Source: Nansenia antarctica
Taxonomy: Eukaryota; Chordata; Actinopteri; Argentiniformes; Microstomatidae
Assembly (NCBI GenBank): GCA_963989245.1
Contig: OZ022340.1
Coordinates: 37,536,982-37,600,981, forward strand
Length of the DNA stretch: 64,000 bases
Direction of reading: 5' to 3'
Shown one piece after another: positions 49,157-61,100 of the stretch. Position 1 is the first letter of the stretch. The number at the start of each line of letters is the position of its first letter. The notes beneath the pieces were generated by a model. It was not told the origin of the DNA. It made no database searches and saw nothing but the letters and a program-made list of their open reading frames with translations. The position numbers and the translations under genes were made by a program.

Positions 49157-52100
49157 ATGGCACAGGCAACACAATTAAATGTCCTCGAAATCAACACTCC
49201 GATCAGCGTGGAACACGATAGAAAGCGGCGACAGTTTACCATACGTCTAAACGGTAATTGTAACGAGTTCACCTGATGCCTGCTTTCCCTTTAGTTTAGA
49301 TGGCTAGTTAGATAACAAATGTACTACTAATTTCTCTGTGCTAGTACTAGCTAGCTAGCTATCGTCTCAAGTTCAGAGAGTGTGAACTCATCTTCCGTGG
49401 CTATCAAATTAGTTGAACGAACATTATTTTTATTTTTTAAATTGGGCGTCGTGACTGAAAAAGAAAAAAAAAGACCAAGTAAAAGAAAGAAAAGAAAGTA
49501 ATGTAGCCATCTAATATACCCAAGCAAGCAGGCAATCGGGACTGTTTTTGTTGTCAATCTTTCACTTTAACATGTTACCTAAATCAATGCCCTTAACTTA
49601 GATAAGTATTAAACTGAAAGATCATGGAAAGAAAAAGCAAAACATTCATGGTAAGATACACAAAACATTGTCCGCATGCGTTTCATACCAGCTAAACATA
49701 ATCTGCAAAATAATCTTAATTTGTTAACCTGTGCTGCCATTTTGTCAAGCGATAGCGAACCTATGTTAGGACAACACGAACAATTATTAAAGTTATGTGT
49801 TTAAAGGGGCAATCTGGGATTCCAACTACAACAAAGCGGTCACCCGTCACTATTTGCGGTAACTAGCTGACGGGTGGGGCTGGTAACCCCTCTCAAATTA
49901 ATAGACAGAACTATGTAAAGACTGACCATCATGGAGATAAAAACATATATATTATATAATAATAATTGAATACAAATAATAATAATAATAATAATTGAAT
50001 AAAACAAGCCTTTTTGCGTTCTGATGGGGGTAAAACAGTTTAACTAAGCTGAGGTATTTATACATGATATTCTTCAACAATCAATGGCTAAAACAAATTG
50101 GGCCGGTTTCATGGTCTCAGATTAAGACTAATCCTAGACTAAAACGCATCCTAACTGGAGATTTTCCATTTCAAGTGTGATTTAACCCTACTAGGCTTAA
50201 GCCTGGTCTGTGAAACCAGCCCAGTATGTACCAGTCCCCTTTAAGTAGCCTACATTTTGGGGGGAAAACACACTGGTGCACTCTATCACTGAATAAAAAC
50301 CTGCTTCAAGATATCCTACGAAGTTATCCTATACTACCTATTTCTTGCAGTAAGTTAAAATGAAGAGAGATTGTATCTTGTTTTCCCTGGAGTCTCTGAC
50401 ATAATGTGTTATTAGAAGTCTGCCAGACAGTCTTGCGTAATACTCTTATTTTCATATGCGACTTGAAGAGAAAAGCAAATAACCTTAAAGGGGTGGTTCA
50501 GCCTGTTTTGACGTTTAGGATAAATATTTTACCCTGAGTTGTCCTCATAGGTCAGTAGCGAAAGCTTCCCTGGGTCTCCCTTCTCCATTTTGCTAATGGT
50601 TTGTTTGTTTGGGTTTTTCTGCCTTTTGGTTTTGTCTTCAGCATGTGAAATCCATACTTGATCGGGTTGAGATCAGGTGATTGACTCGACCATTGACTCG
50701 TCGTCTGTCACATCATCAATAAACACTAGTGACCCAGTGCCGTTGGAAGCCATGCATGCACATGCAGTCACAGTGCCTCCACAGTGTTTTACAGAAACAT
50801 AGCCTACCATCTCCATAGTTTTTTCCCCATCATTCTGGTACAGGTTGATCTATCTGTCCCAAGAATGCTGTTCCAGAACTGGGCTGGCTTTTTTAGGTGT
50901 TTTTTGGCAAAGTCTAATCCTTTCTATTCTTGAGGCTTATGAATGGTTTGCACCTCCTAAATATGTTTATTCTGTGTCATTTGCCTAATTTATGGGCACC
51001 CGTTTCATTTACCGTAATCTGTTTCTCATCTCTGCGTTTTGCTGCCACGCTCGCCCGCTTGTCTCCCGTCTCCTCGTTTCACGAAGGGCAGGGCTCAGCT
51101 CTCTCCACACACACACACACACGCTCTGACCTAGCTAATCTCAAACAAGCCATTCGTCTCTGCTGTAAGTGCAATAAAAGTCAAATAAAGGCCAACAATA
51201 TAGTTTTAGTAATGGACGGACGTTGACCCCAAACATCTGACAAGCACGCTAAAATATCTATTTTATTAGGCTATATAAACTATAATACTTTTTTTTATAC
51301 ACACCCAACCCGAATCTGGCGACAGTGGCAAGCCCATGGTCTCGTTGGTAACGTTAGTCCGCCAGTAGTCTTGCATAGCCAGACCTATCTCCACACTTCG
51401 CTTTGGCTGGAGAATTTCTTTTCTTTTTTGAGTGAGTGTGCGCGCACGGCGCGAGAGTTTTTGCAGGGTGAGATGTCTGCAGATAAGCAAGTTGAAACGT
51501 TAGCAAATATAATTCCAGGGTGTTCTGACAAAGTTGGTTCAAATTGGTCATTATTATTTTGACTAGAAAGTGTCTGATTATAGTTCCATGGTGTGAATAG
51601 TGTCAAAGAACTAGCAAGCTAACTAGCCAGCTCAGAGGTGATTAGATGAGCGAGTCTGCTTGCCACTTGCCAGCTAAAGAGCTAACTGGATGCACTTTAT
51701 TATTTTAGTTAAAGTAGTCACAATGTTTCTTATTCTGATAGAATTGGGCTTCATGGTATATTTACAGTACATAGTGGATTGAAGCATTGGAACAAACCCT
51801 CACTCATTGGAAATATCTGTTATTTTGTAGATGGACATTTCTTTTTTCAGGTGAGAGGGTAAGGTCAAAATTGCATTATCTGACTGCATTGCCCACAGCA
51901 ACCCAATATTCAATTAGAATGGTGTTATACATTGATATGGATCAATGTATACCTCTTATTAAATTATAAATACTCTGGCTGTTATGTTTGCCTTTTGGTT
52001 GACAGCAAAAGAGGGAAAGAGGAGGATAGAGAGAAGGAGAGAGAGCAGGATGGTGTCGGCACACCAGAGAGAGAGAGCAAGAACCAGGTGAGAAAGTGGA

Positions 52101-55100
52101 CAGGTAGTCAGGTTTGTTATATAATTTCGTGGGAATGTTTTGGGGATTTGCTAATCTATACGTTTTTGGAAAGCGCATTGTATGAGGAATCAGAAAATAT
52201 ATGTTTCCATTTGCACAGATGTCTGAAAGGCGGCCATCTTGGCATTTAAGAAATGGCCGCCATAATACACACGTTTTGTAATATCTTGGCTTCTAAATAA
52301 GCTAGAACGTTTTAACTGCTAAACCTACATTTTCAGGGTCAAGGAATCCAATGGTTGTAGTTACAAAGCTATTTTTTGTATTCTTTTTTTTTTTATATCA
52401 TCACATAAAAATGTGTAACTTATACTTTAAGAAATTGTCGTTTTTCTATTACTTCCATACGTGAGTCCACAGACCACAGTATGATCACGACAACCTCCTG
52501 CATTAGATAGTCTCGATGTTATGATTTAAACTTTTGTTGGCTTTTTGGGGGGATTTGCTAATCTATACATTTTTGGATGTTATGGCAACAGCCAGCAACC
52601 AGTAAGGCAATACAGAGGCAGGTAAATCTTTAGCCTAATGGCATATTTAATGATCTTCTTTCGGCGTATGGGTAGTTGTTTTCCTCTCCACTCCACCATG
52701 CTCGGGGCCGAGGGGCTACCCTTTTACCACCCCGAGACCTGGTTGAGGGGCTCACCCGGGCTATATTTCTGGACACCCCTCCAGAAGCCACGTCATCGTC
52801 TCGTCATCTAGTACCGACAGAACATGCATCCCGTTGGGTGGGTGGTACACCGGGCAATCCAGGATAACATGGTCTGCGGTTTGGTCCTCTGCGCCACACT
52901 CGCACGACGCATTTGGGGCCAAGCCCCATCTGTGCATTGATGAGCGGAAACGCCCGATGCCGGTCCGGAGACGATTGAGCCTCACCCAGGATAGCCTTGG
53001 CAAGTCCATCCCGAGGGGCTCAGGGCCGGCGACTGGGATATGGTCGCGGAGTTTGGAGGTGTTTGCCTCCCACTCCGCGCGCCACATAATCCGCCCATCC
53101 TGCCGCACTGATGTTAAGATCTCTGCATTGCTGCCTGAGATCCTGTGCGGCAGGCACAAATGGGTGTCTCGACTTGAGACGCCGGGAGGGCTCCGCTGTT
53201 ATAGTGAGCCTATCGTGGAGCAGATGGTTATTAAGCTCCACGGCCCGGCAGGCGAGACGTGCTGTGGCTCCCATGCGGCGGAGGTCTGCGGGCTGGATGC
53301 CTGCTAGGATGGGAAGGTTGTCCACGGGGGTAGGACGCAGGCATCCTGTCACAAACCGCAAGGCTTCGTTTATAGGCGAGTCGATGAGGCGGGTGTGGGC
53401 ACTGCGACACCATACTGGGGCGCAGTATTCACTAGTTGAATAAAGGAGGGCTAGGGCTGCCGTGTGCAAGGTCTTTGCGCCGGCGCCCCAGCCTGAGCCA
53501 ACCAGTCGCCTCATCAACGCCACACGAGCTGTTAACTTCTTGCGCAGTGACTCGAGGTGCCGGCGAAACGTGAGCGTCCTGTCCAATGTCACGCCGAGAT
53601 AGATTGGCTCAGCGGAACATGGCAGGGGAGTTCCATCTAGGTATACTCTAAGCTCACATTTAGCCTCCCTGTTGTTAAGGTGGAAGACAGCCGACACCGT
53701 CTTTGCCTCGCTAAGCTTCAATCTCCATTTCCGGAAGTATGCCACTAGTGTCTGCATGTCCTGGCTCAGAATCCCCTCCACAGACTGCCAATTTCCAGCA
53801 GAGTACACCACTGCGAGGTCGTCTGCGTAGGCGTACTTCCGCGAGAGTGTGTTGGGCAGGTCATAGGTGTAGATATTATAGAGGAGGGGGGCCAGGACCG
53901 ATCCCTGAGGGACGCCGTTCTTAAGGCGTCGAAGCCTGCTTAGCTGTCCGCAACCGGTGGTAAGGGTAAAGCTGCGGTTACGGATGAGCTCCATGATCAT
54001 TCTGACCATGTGCCTGTCCGGCAGCAGGCGGAGCAGCTTGCAGGTGAGGCCGCGATGCCATACGGTATCGTAGGCAGCCGTCAGGTCTATAAAGACGGCC
54101 CCGTCTCGAGGATCTTGAAGGGGATGCATAACAGAGAGATGGGACGGTAACTCTTAGGGTCCCCTTCAGGCTTATTCGGTTTAGGGATCGCAACAACTAG
54201 GGCTCTTCGCCAGATTTTGGGGATCTTGAGTTGGCGCAAACAGGAAGTGAGGAACGCTCTCAGGCAGGACTTCAAGGCGGGTGCGGCATGGAGAATAAGC
54301 TCCGTATATCATATTTAATGATAAAAATAGGGAATGAAACAAAATAAATGAATGGGAGGAATGTGGGGAGTGTATGGTGTGCTGGTTGTTCTGTTTGTGG
54401 GATGTGTATTTACTCTATGTGTAATGACAGGCGGGTTGTGTCTCTTGACTATGTATAAGCGTTTATGCTATGTGTGATGTGATATGTGAATGGCGAGTCC
54501 AATGCGTGCCCATGTGAGCTGGGCTGTTAGATTAGTTCATCATCATCACTTTCGTGCGTCACAGCTTGGGAATCGTCATCGTTCTGGCACTGGCTGCTGC
54601 ACATGTCGGTACAGGCTAAGTTCTTAGCTCTGCATGAACATCTGCCAGAAGAACAGTCAGTTTTGCATTTGCATTGTACCATCTCAATTAGTGTTGTTCC
54701 GATACCATTTTTTGATCCCGATACCGATACCGATACCTGACCGTGCAGTACTTGCCGATATCGAGTACCGATCCGATACCACGGCGTTTGAAAAAACAAA
54801 ACAAAAAAACATGTTTTTTGAGCCGCATACTCACCTCGATGTAAAATTATTGCTAACACTTAGTCTGGCACTGCTCAAAACCTTTGTAAAACAGGAAAAA
54901 ATACCAACAGAGAGTGAATGCTATAGAACTTTTTTTTATTGTCTACCTGGTATGGTGACAAGAAAATCAACCCCTTATAAAACCTGAAATGTGGCTCTCA
55001 CAGATGCCAATCAGTGCAATATCCATTTAAGATATAAAACAGTCGTAGTAGTAGTGCAACAGCAAGTGAACATTTACAAACAAAATAACTTTAGTACTTA

Positions 55101-58100
55101 AAAAAAATAAAAATAAAAAAAAATAAAATAAAGTTAGTACTCGCCGATACCGATACCAGCATTTTTGTGCGTATCGGTGGCCATGCCGATACTAGTATCG
55201 GTATCGGAACAACACTAATCTCAATGATGGACTTTGGGGCTGGGAGGACGTCTGTGGTTGTTGGTTTAAGCATGCCATCCTCATGTTTGGAGTACCAATT
55301 TTGCAGGGGATCCAATTAGCCTATGGATCCTGCAGAGCAATGGCTGCCTGTGCCCATATAATTTTTTTTTTAAGAAGAATACAAAAAAATGCTTTGTAAC
55401 TCCAACCATTGGATTCATTGACCCTGAAAATGTAGGTTTAGCAGTTAAAATCAATGTTCTAGCTTATTTAGAAGCCAAGATATTACAAAACGTGTGTATT
55501 ATGGCGGCCATTTGTAAATGCCAAGATGGCCGCCTTTCAGACATCTGTGCAAATGGAAACATATATTTTCTGATTCCTCATACAATGCCCTTTCCAAAAA
55601 TGTATAGATTAGCAAATCCCCAAAAAATTCCCACGAAAGTTTAAATTGAAACATAGTGAACCTGACTAAGGTAGTCAAGAACACATAAGTAGCCTTGAGA
55701 ACCAATGGTTCTCGAGCCTAATGGCCCATAGGGCAGGAGCCTATCTGTTTCTGTAGCGTGAGGCGACATCCCCTGAACATGACACTGGTATGTCGCTAGG
55801 GTTGGGTACCGTTTGGTTTTATTCGATACCGGTGCCAAATCGGTACTTTAAAAACGGTACCGGTACCGAAACGGTACTTAAATCGGTACTTTTGATTAAA
55901 AAAAAAATCTATATAGAAATCCAGGATTTTTCACATCAGTGGCGGGGGACCACAGCTTCTGTGTGTCTCTTATTGTCCAAATGTTCCCTGAATTTTAGCT
56001 GCATGTTTTTCCAGCATGTAAATCCGTTGTCAATAAAAATTCGACTCCAATTCTTTCCCCCTGCCAATAAAACGTTGTTAAAGTGATGGAGAGACGCAAA
56101 GGAGAGGGATTTCCTGAAATCCATATTTCCCGCTAAATTCAGACCAATCACAAAACTGTTTTGCAAGCGCGTTGCCTCGCACTTGTTGAGAGCGATTCAG
56201 TCTCGGATTACATGCACTGACAATGTCAGTGCGGTTTCATGTAACGCCCGTTTCGGACACCAGGGGGCGAGAGAAGAACCGAAACGAGGCACCGAAATCT
56301 CTGTTGCAATTCGGTTTGGTAGATACCGAATGTAAAGTAACCGGTACCGTACCGGTTTTCGATACCCAACCCTATATGTCGCAGGGTCTTACCCCCAATC
56401 CAACCCTTAATGCTGAGTTATCTTCACCGAGGGGGGGGGGGGGGGGGGGGTCCATGCCCATGGTCCATGCCACCCCCCCAAGGCAGCAAACCTAGGGGAA
56501 ACACTGCTTCCGGACTCTGTTCTTCACTTGGCTGGATGTTGTGAAGGTGTTTTAGGTGTTTTTCTTTACCATGTAAAGGATCCTGTGATCTACCACCATT
56601 GTTGTCTTCCATGGACATCCAGGCCTTTTAATGGTGTCAAGCTCACCAGTGCGTTCTTTTTTTCTCTGAATGTACCAAACTGTTAATGTGGCCACTCCTA
56701 ACTGCTCTCTGATGGATTTTGTTTTTACAGCCTAAGGATGGCCTGTTTCACTTGCATTGAGAGCTACTTTGACCGCATGTTGTGCATTCACAGCAACAGC
56801 TTCCAAATGCAAATACCACACTTGGAATCAACTCAGACCTTTTACCTGCTTAATTGATAAAGAAATAATGAAGGAATAGCCTATACCTGTCCATGAAACA
56901 GCTTTCGAGTTAATAGTCCAATTACAGTGTTTCCTCCAGGAATTGTTACATTGGTGGCGGATAGCCCTGACCGCGGATAGCCCTGACCGCACGCGTTTTT
57001 TTTTTTTTCAATTTTTTTTCAAAACAACGACCTCATTTCAGCCAAAACTAGAGGATGGCCAAAAAAATAATAATGAATATACAGAATATAAACTTGTGAC
57101 TGACAGTCACATACACACACACAAAGATCATCAGCTATAATGCGAAGTAGGCCTACATGAGCACAAAAGCGTCTAACGTTACTGATTAACTGTTTACTGT
57201 AGTGCAGAGAGTTGGTAGTCGTAGGCGGCGTATCAAATGACAAAGCTAAACGTTTAATGAAGGACATGAACGATTGTCAACAACACACTCAAGCAGTAAA
57301 TAGAACAGTCTAAACAACTTGGGTACTACGCACTCAACTGCGGACGGAACAATACTCTCAACCTATAGTTCCGTGCGTGAATTATGTCAACCCACCACAT
57401 TACAGAAGTAAAATCACAGTCAGATGGAGCATTCGGTAAACAGCTGAGTATCAGCTGAGTTAAAGAAAACAAACTCTTACCTTTGATGACACCCACATCA
57501 GCCCTGTTTTCCCGTACTTCTCCCGTGTGTCTCTGAAGGTCCAAATGTTCCCTGAATTTTAGCTGCATGTTTTTCCAGCATGTAATTCCGTTGTCAATAA
57601 AAAAATCGTCTCCCCTTCTTTTCCCCTTGACAATCCTGTGTCGTTGCTAAAGTGACGGCACATAAGAATAGTTTTTTGACTTGCTAATGTCTGCTGATAC
57701 ACCAACACAGCTAGCCGATGCTGATGGCTCTCCCGCTGTAGTTGTAGTTGTAGCTGGTGGTGGTGGTACCCCGCCATAAACGCTGTTAGCTGATCCACCA
57801 CCTAGCTTCTTTGGTCCTGCCAGCCATGCAGTTTCGGGTCGCTCATAGCCACTGCTAGCTTCAGCAATGTTTGAAGTGTCTAGGACATCTTTTTTCTTGA
57901 AAAATCCATCCATCTGTTGCTGTTTTCGTTTAATTTTTCGAAGAAGCTCTCTGGACTGCAGCTGCTCCCGCGTTAGCATTAGCATCCATTTTTTCTTCTC
58001 CCTTCTCACCGTCACGAGCTCAAATGACACTTGTCGGCCGATCTAACTCTTAACACTCACTTACAGGACTTCTGACACCATGTTGTGTTATTCTATTAAA

Positions 58101-61100
58101 CATACACGTGAGTCCTTCTGTATTTCAATGTAAGTGTCTTTATTTTAACTCGCTCTGTAAGCTCTACAATACCGGTCTCTTGTTGTCTCGTCGTAACCTG
58201 CCCACCTGACCTGGGGGGTATTCCATCAACGTCGCTAAAGGAAAATCCTGGCTTATTTTTGATAACTCTCGCGAGACCTATCAGAATATGCCTGGATATT
58301 TTTAAGAACTCTCGCGAGATTTATCAGACTAAACCTGGATTTTCCCTTTAGCGATGTTGATGGAATACCCCCCTGATGTCACTACGGTGGCCTGTACACA
58401 ATAACAATAATACCACAGTTCACATTTAGACCAATCAGGAGCCCTTGTGTCACGTCGTCAACTGAATGTCATTAATCTGATTTTGGATCAGCGGTTAGAG
58501 AGAGATGGGCGTGGATTTAGGTGCACTTTTAGTCAACATCCATTATAGCGCTGATCTAGGATCAGATATATTTTAATCAGCTAAAATGTTCAGATTTTTT
58601 TTTGAGAACTTTTTTTTGGGTTTGTTTGTGGACTGAATCAATTCGTGGCGGAGGAAATTCATTCGTGGCGGCCCGCCACCAATAAATGCATGTAGAGGAA
58701 ACACTGAATTACTTTCAGTCCCTTGAAAAAGAGGGGGCTGTAATTCCTAAACCCTTCCTCCAATTTGGATGTGAATACCTTCAAATTAAAGCTGAGAGTC
58801 TGCACTTTAAGCCCATATTCATTATATAACAGACATGAATATGTTCTGGTAAACACTGAACAGCTAAAATAACAAAAGTTCTGTCAGTCCAAATATATGT
58901 GGACCTAACTGTATGTGCGTGTGTGTGGCATGTGGTTGCGACACACATGCAGAGCCATACTCCAGGGTGATACTTCTATATGAGTGAGTGTTCTGTGATG
59001 TTACAGCCTGTTGCTTCTTCTGGTCACAGGCTCCCATGACCGGGCAGTACTCCTGTACGAGTACGTGGGGAAGAAGACTGTGGACCTGCAGCATACAGAG
59101 GTTCCAGATGCCTACAGAGGGAGAGGCATTGCCAAGCACCTGGCAAAGGTTGGACTATATGTAATGAAACGAAACCATGGCAACCGATGCCAAATCCCTC
59201 CCTCCTCCGCCCTGTCTGTAGGCCTGTTTTAAGAGGGTTGTCGGAAACTACATGTTGCACTTTATTATGCTAGGTGTTAGTACGCTAGGTGTTAGTACGC
59301 TAGGTGTTAGTACGCTAGGTGGGGTTAGTGTTTCTGACATTGCTGATCACAGGGCTGTAGAACTAGTGGCCATGCAGGTTGTTATGTTCCAGCCTAGTAC
59401 CAACACACCTGGTTACCCCAGAAGACCATGATTACCTGACTACACTCACTTAAGACTGGTGCCAGAATAAAAGCCTGTGCATCCAGTGGGTCACTCCCAT
59501 CAAGGCCTGGCTGAACATTTTATGACAGTATATTTTTCATATATTCATATTTGTCGATAACAATAATCATGTTATTATATATCATGATGTGTACACAGTA
59601 TATTAAATAGTGTTTTATGTAACATTTGAAGGACATTTTCTGCTTGAGACTGAAGAAACCAGAGGGTTAAAAATGTCTCACGGCAATACGAGACAACCAA
59701 AAAGGCAGTAGGCATGTGTATGCATGAAATTTAAAAGTCAGTAGGCCTAGGACCTCTGAGCAAGGCAGGCTGTGTAGTTAACACCAGGCTTACACCAATA
59801 CCAGTGGTAGCCTTTCCCCCTAGCCCCCCCCAGCCCCCTCCACCCCCCAACAGGAGAAACATTGCACACACACCCTTATTCCACTCAGGACTTAAACTTC
59901 AGTGTTTCCCCTAGGTTTGCTGCCTTGGGGGGGTGGCATGGACCCCCCCCCCCCCACAGCGTCATGTCCAGGGGGTGTACTAACTTGTACATTAAGCCGC
60001 CTCACGCTACGGAAACAGCAGATAGGCTCCTGCCCTATGGGCCATTAGGCTGGAGAACCATCGGTTCTCAAGGCTACTTACTTATGTGGTCTTGACTACC
60101 TGTCCACTTTCTCACCTGGTTCTTGCTCTCTCTCTCTCTGGTGTGCTGACACCATCCTGCTCTCTCTCATTCTCTCCTTCTCTCCTTCTCTATCCTCCTC
60201 TCTCCCTCTTTTGCTGTCAACCAAACGGCAAACATAACAACCAGAGTATTTATAATCTAATAAGAGGTATACATTGATCCATATCAATTTATAACATAAT
60301 TATAATTGAATATTGGATTGCTGTGGGCAATGCAGTCAGATAATGTCATTTTGACTTTACTCTCTCACCTGAAAAAAAATCGTATGTCCAACTATAAAAA
60401 AACTGACATTTCCAATGCTTCAATCCACTGTCCATGTACTGTAACTATGCCATTATGGTATTACCATAAAGCCCAATTCTAGCAGAATAAGAAAGATAGT
60501 ATATCTACTTCAAGTAAAATAATAAAGTGCATCCAGTTAGCTCTTAGCTGGCATGTGTGCTAGTGACTAGCTCATCTCATCACCTCTGAACTAGCTAGCT
60601 AGCTTGCTAGTTCTTTGACACTATTTACACACCATGGAACTATAATCAGACACTTTCTAGTCACAATAATAACGACCAATTTGAACCAACTTGCTCTGTT
60701 AGAACACTCAGCAATTATATTTGCTAACGTTTCAACTTGCTTACTTTCCATCTGCAGACATCTCACCCTGCAAAAACTCTCTCGCGTTGCTCGCGCACAA
60801 TCTTGTATTATTCTCCAGCGCGAAGTGTTGAGATAGATCTCGCTATGCGAGACTACTGGCGGACTACGTTACCAACGAGCCCATGGGCTTGCCACTCGCC
60901 AGATTCGGGTTGGGTGCGTTTAAAAAAAGCTGATATTTTAGCCTGCTTGTCAGATGTTTGGTGTCTACGTCCGTAATAATTCCTCTTTCTTGGGGGGGCG
61001 GGGGGTTCCGTTGGGGGGGCGGCCCGGTGGTAGGGGAAACACTGAACTTAGCATTTGCTCCACTGTTGTTTTGCACACTGTACATTAGGGGTGTAACGGA

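Larger units (their letters stand above)
56925..58706 (-). mobile_element. hAT-like element with 5-bp TSD (AATTA)
   Basis: Ends CAGTGTTTCCTCC and GGAAACACTG, with duplications AATTA at 56920-56924 and 58707-58711. Length 1782 bp. It contains a broken transposase N-terminus (57647-58030) and a nested foldback MITE (58211-58374). The 5-bp duplication rather than 8 suggests the hAT5 type. Confidence 0.8.
56503..58917. mobile_element. Tc1-like relic split by a hAT element
   Basis: The left part (about 56600-56924) and right part (58707-58917) are continuous once 56925-58706 and one AATTA are removed. They read like a fish Tc1 element ending GTGGACCTAACTGTA. No intact transposase frame remains. 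Confidence 0.55.
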
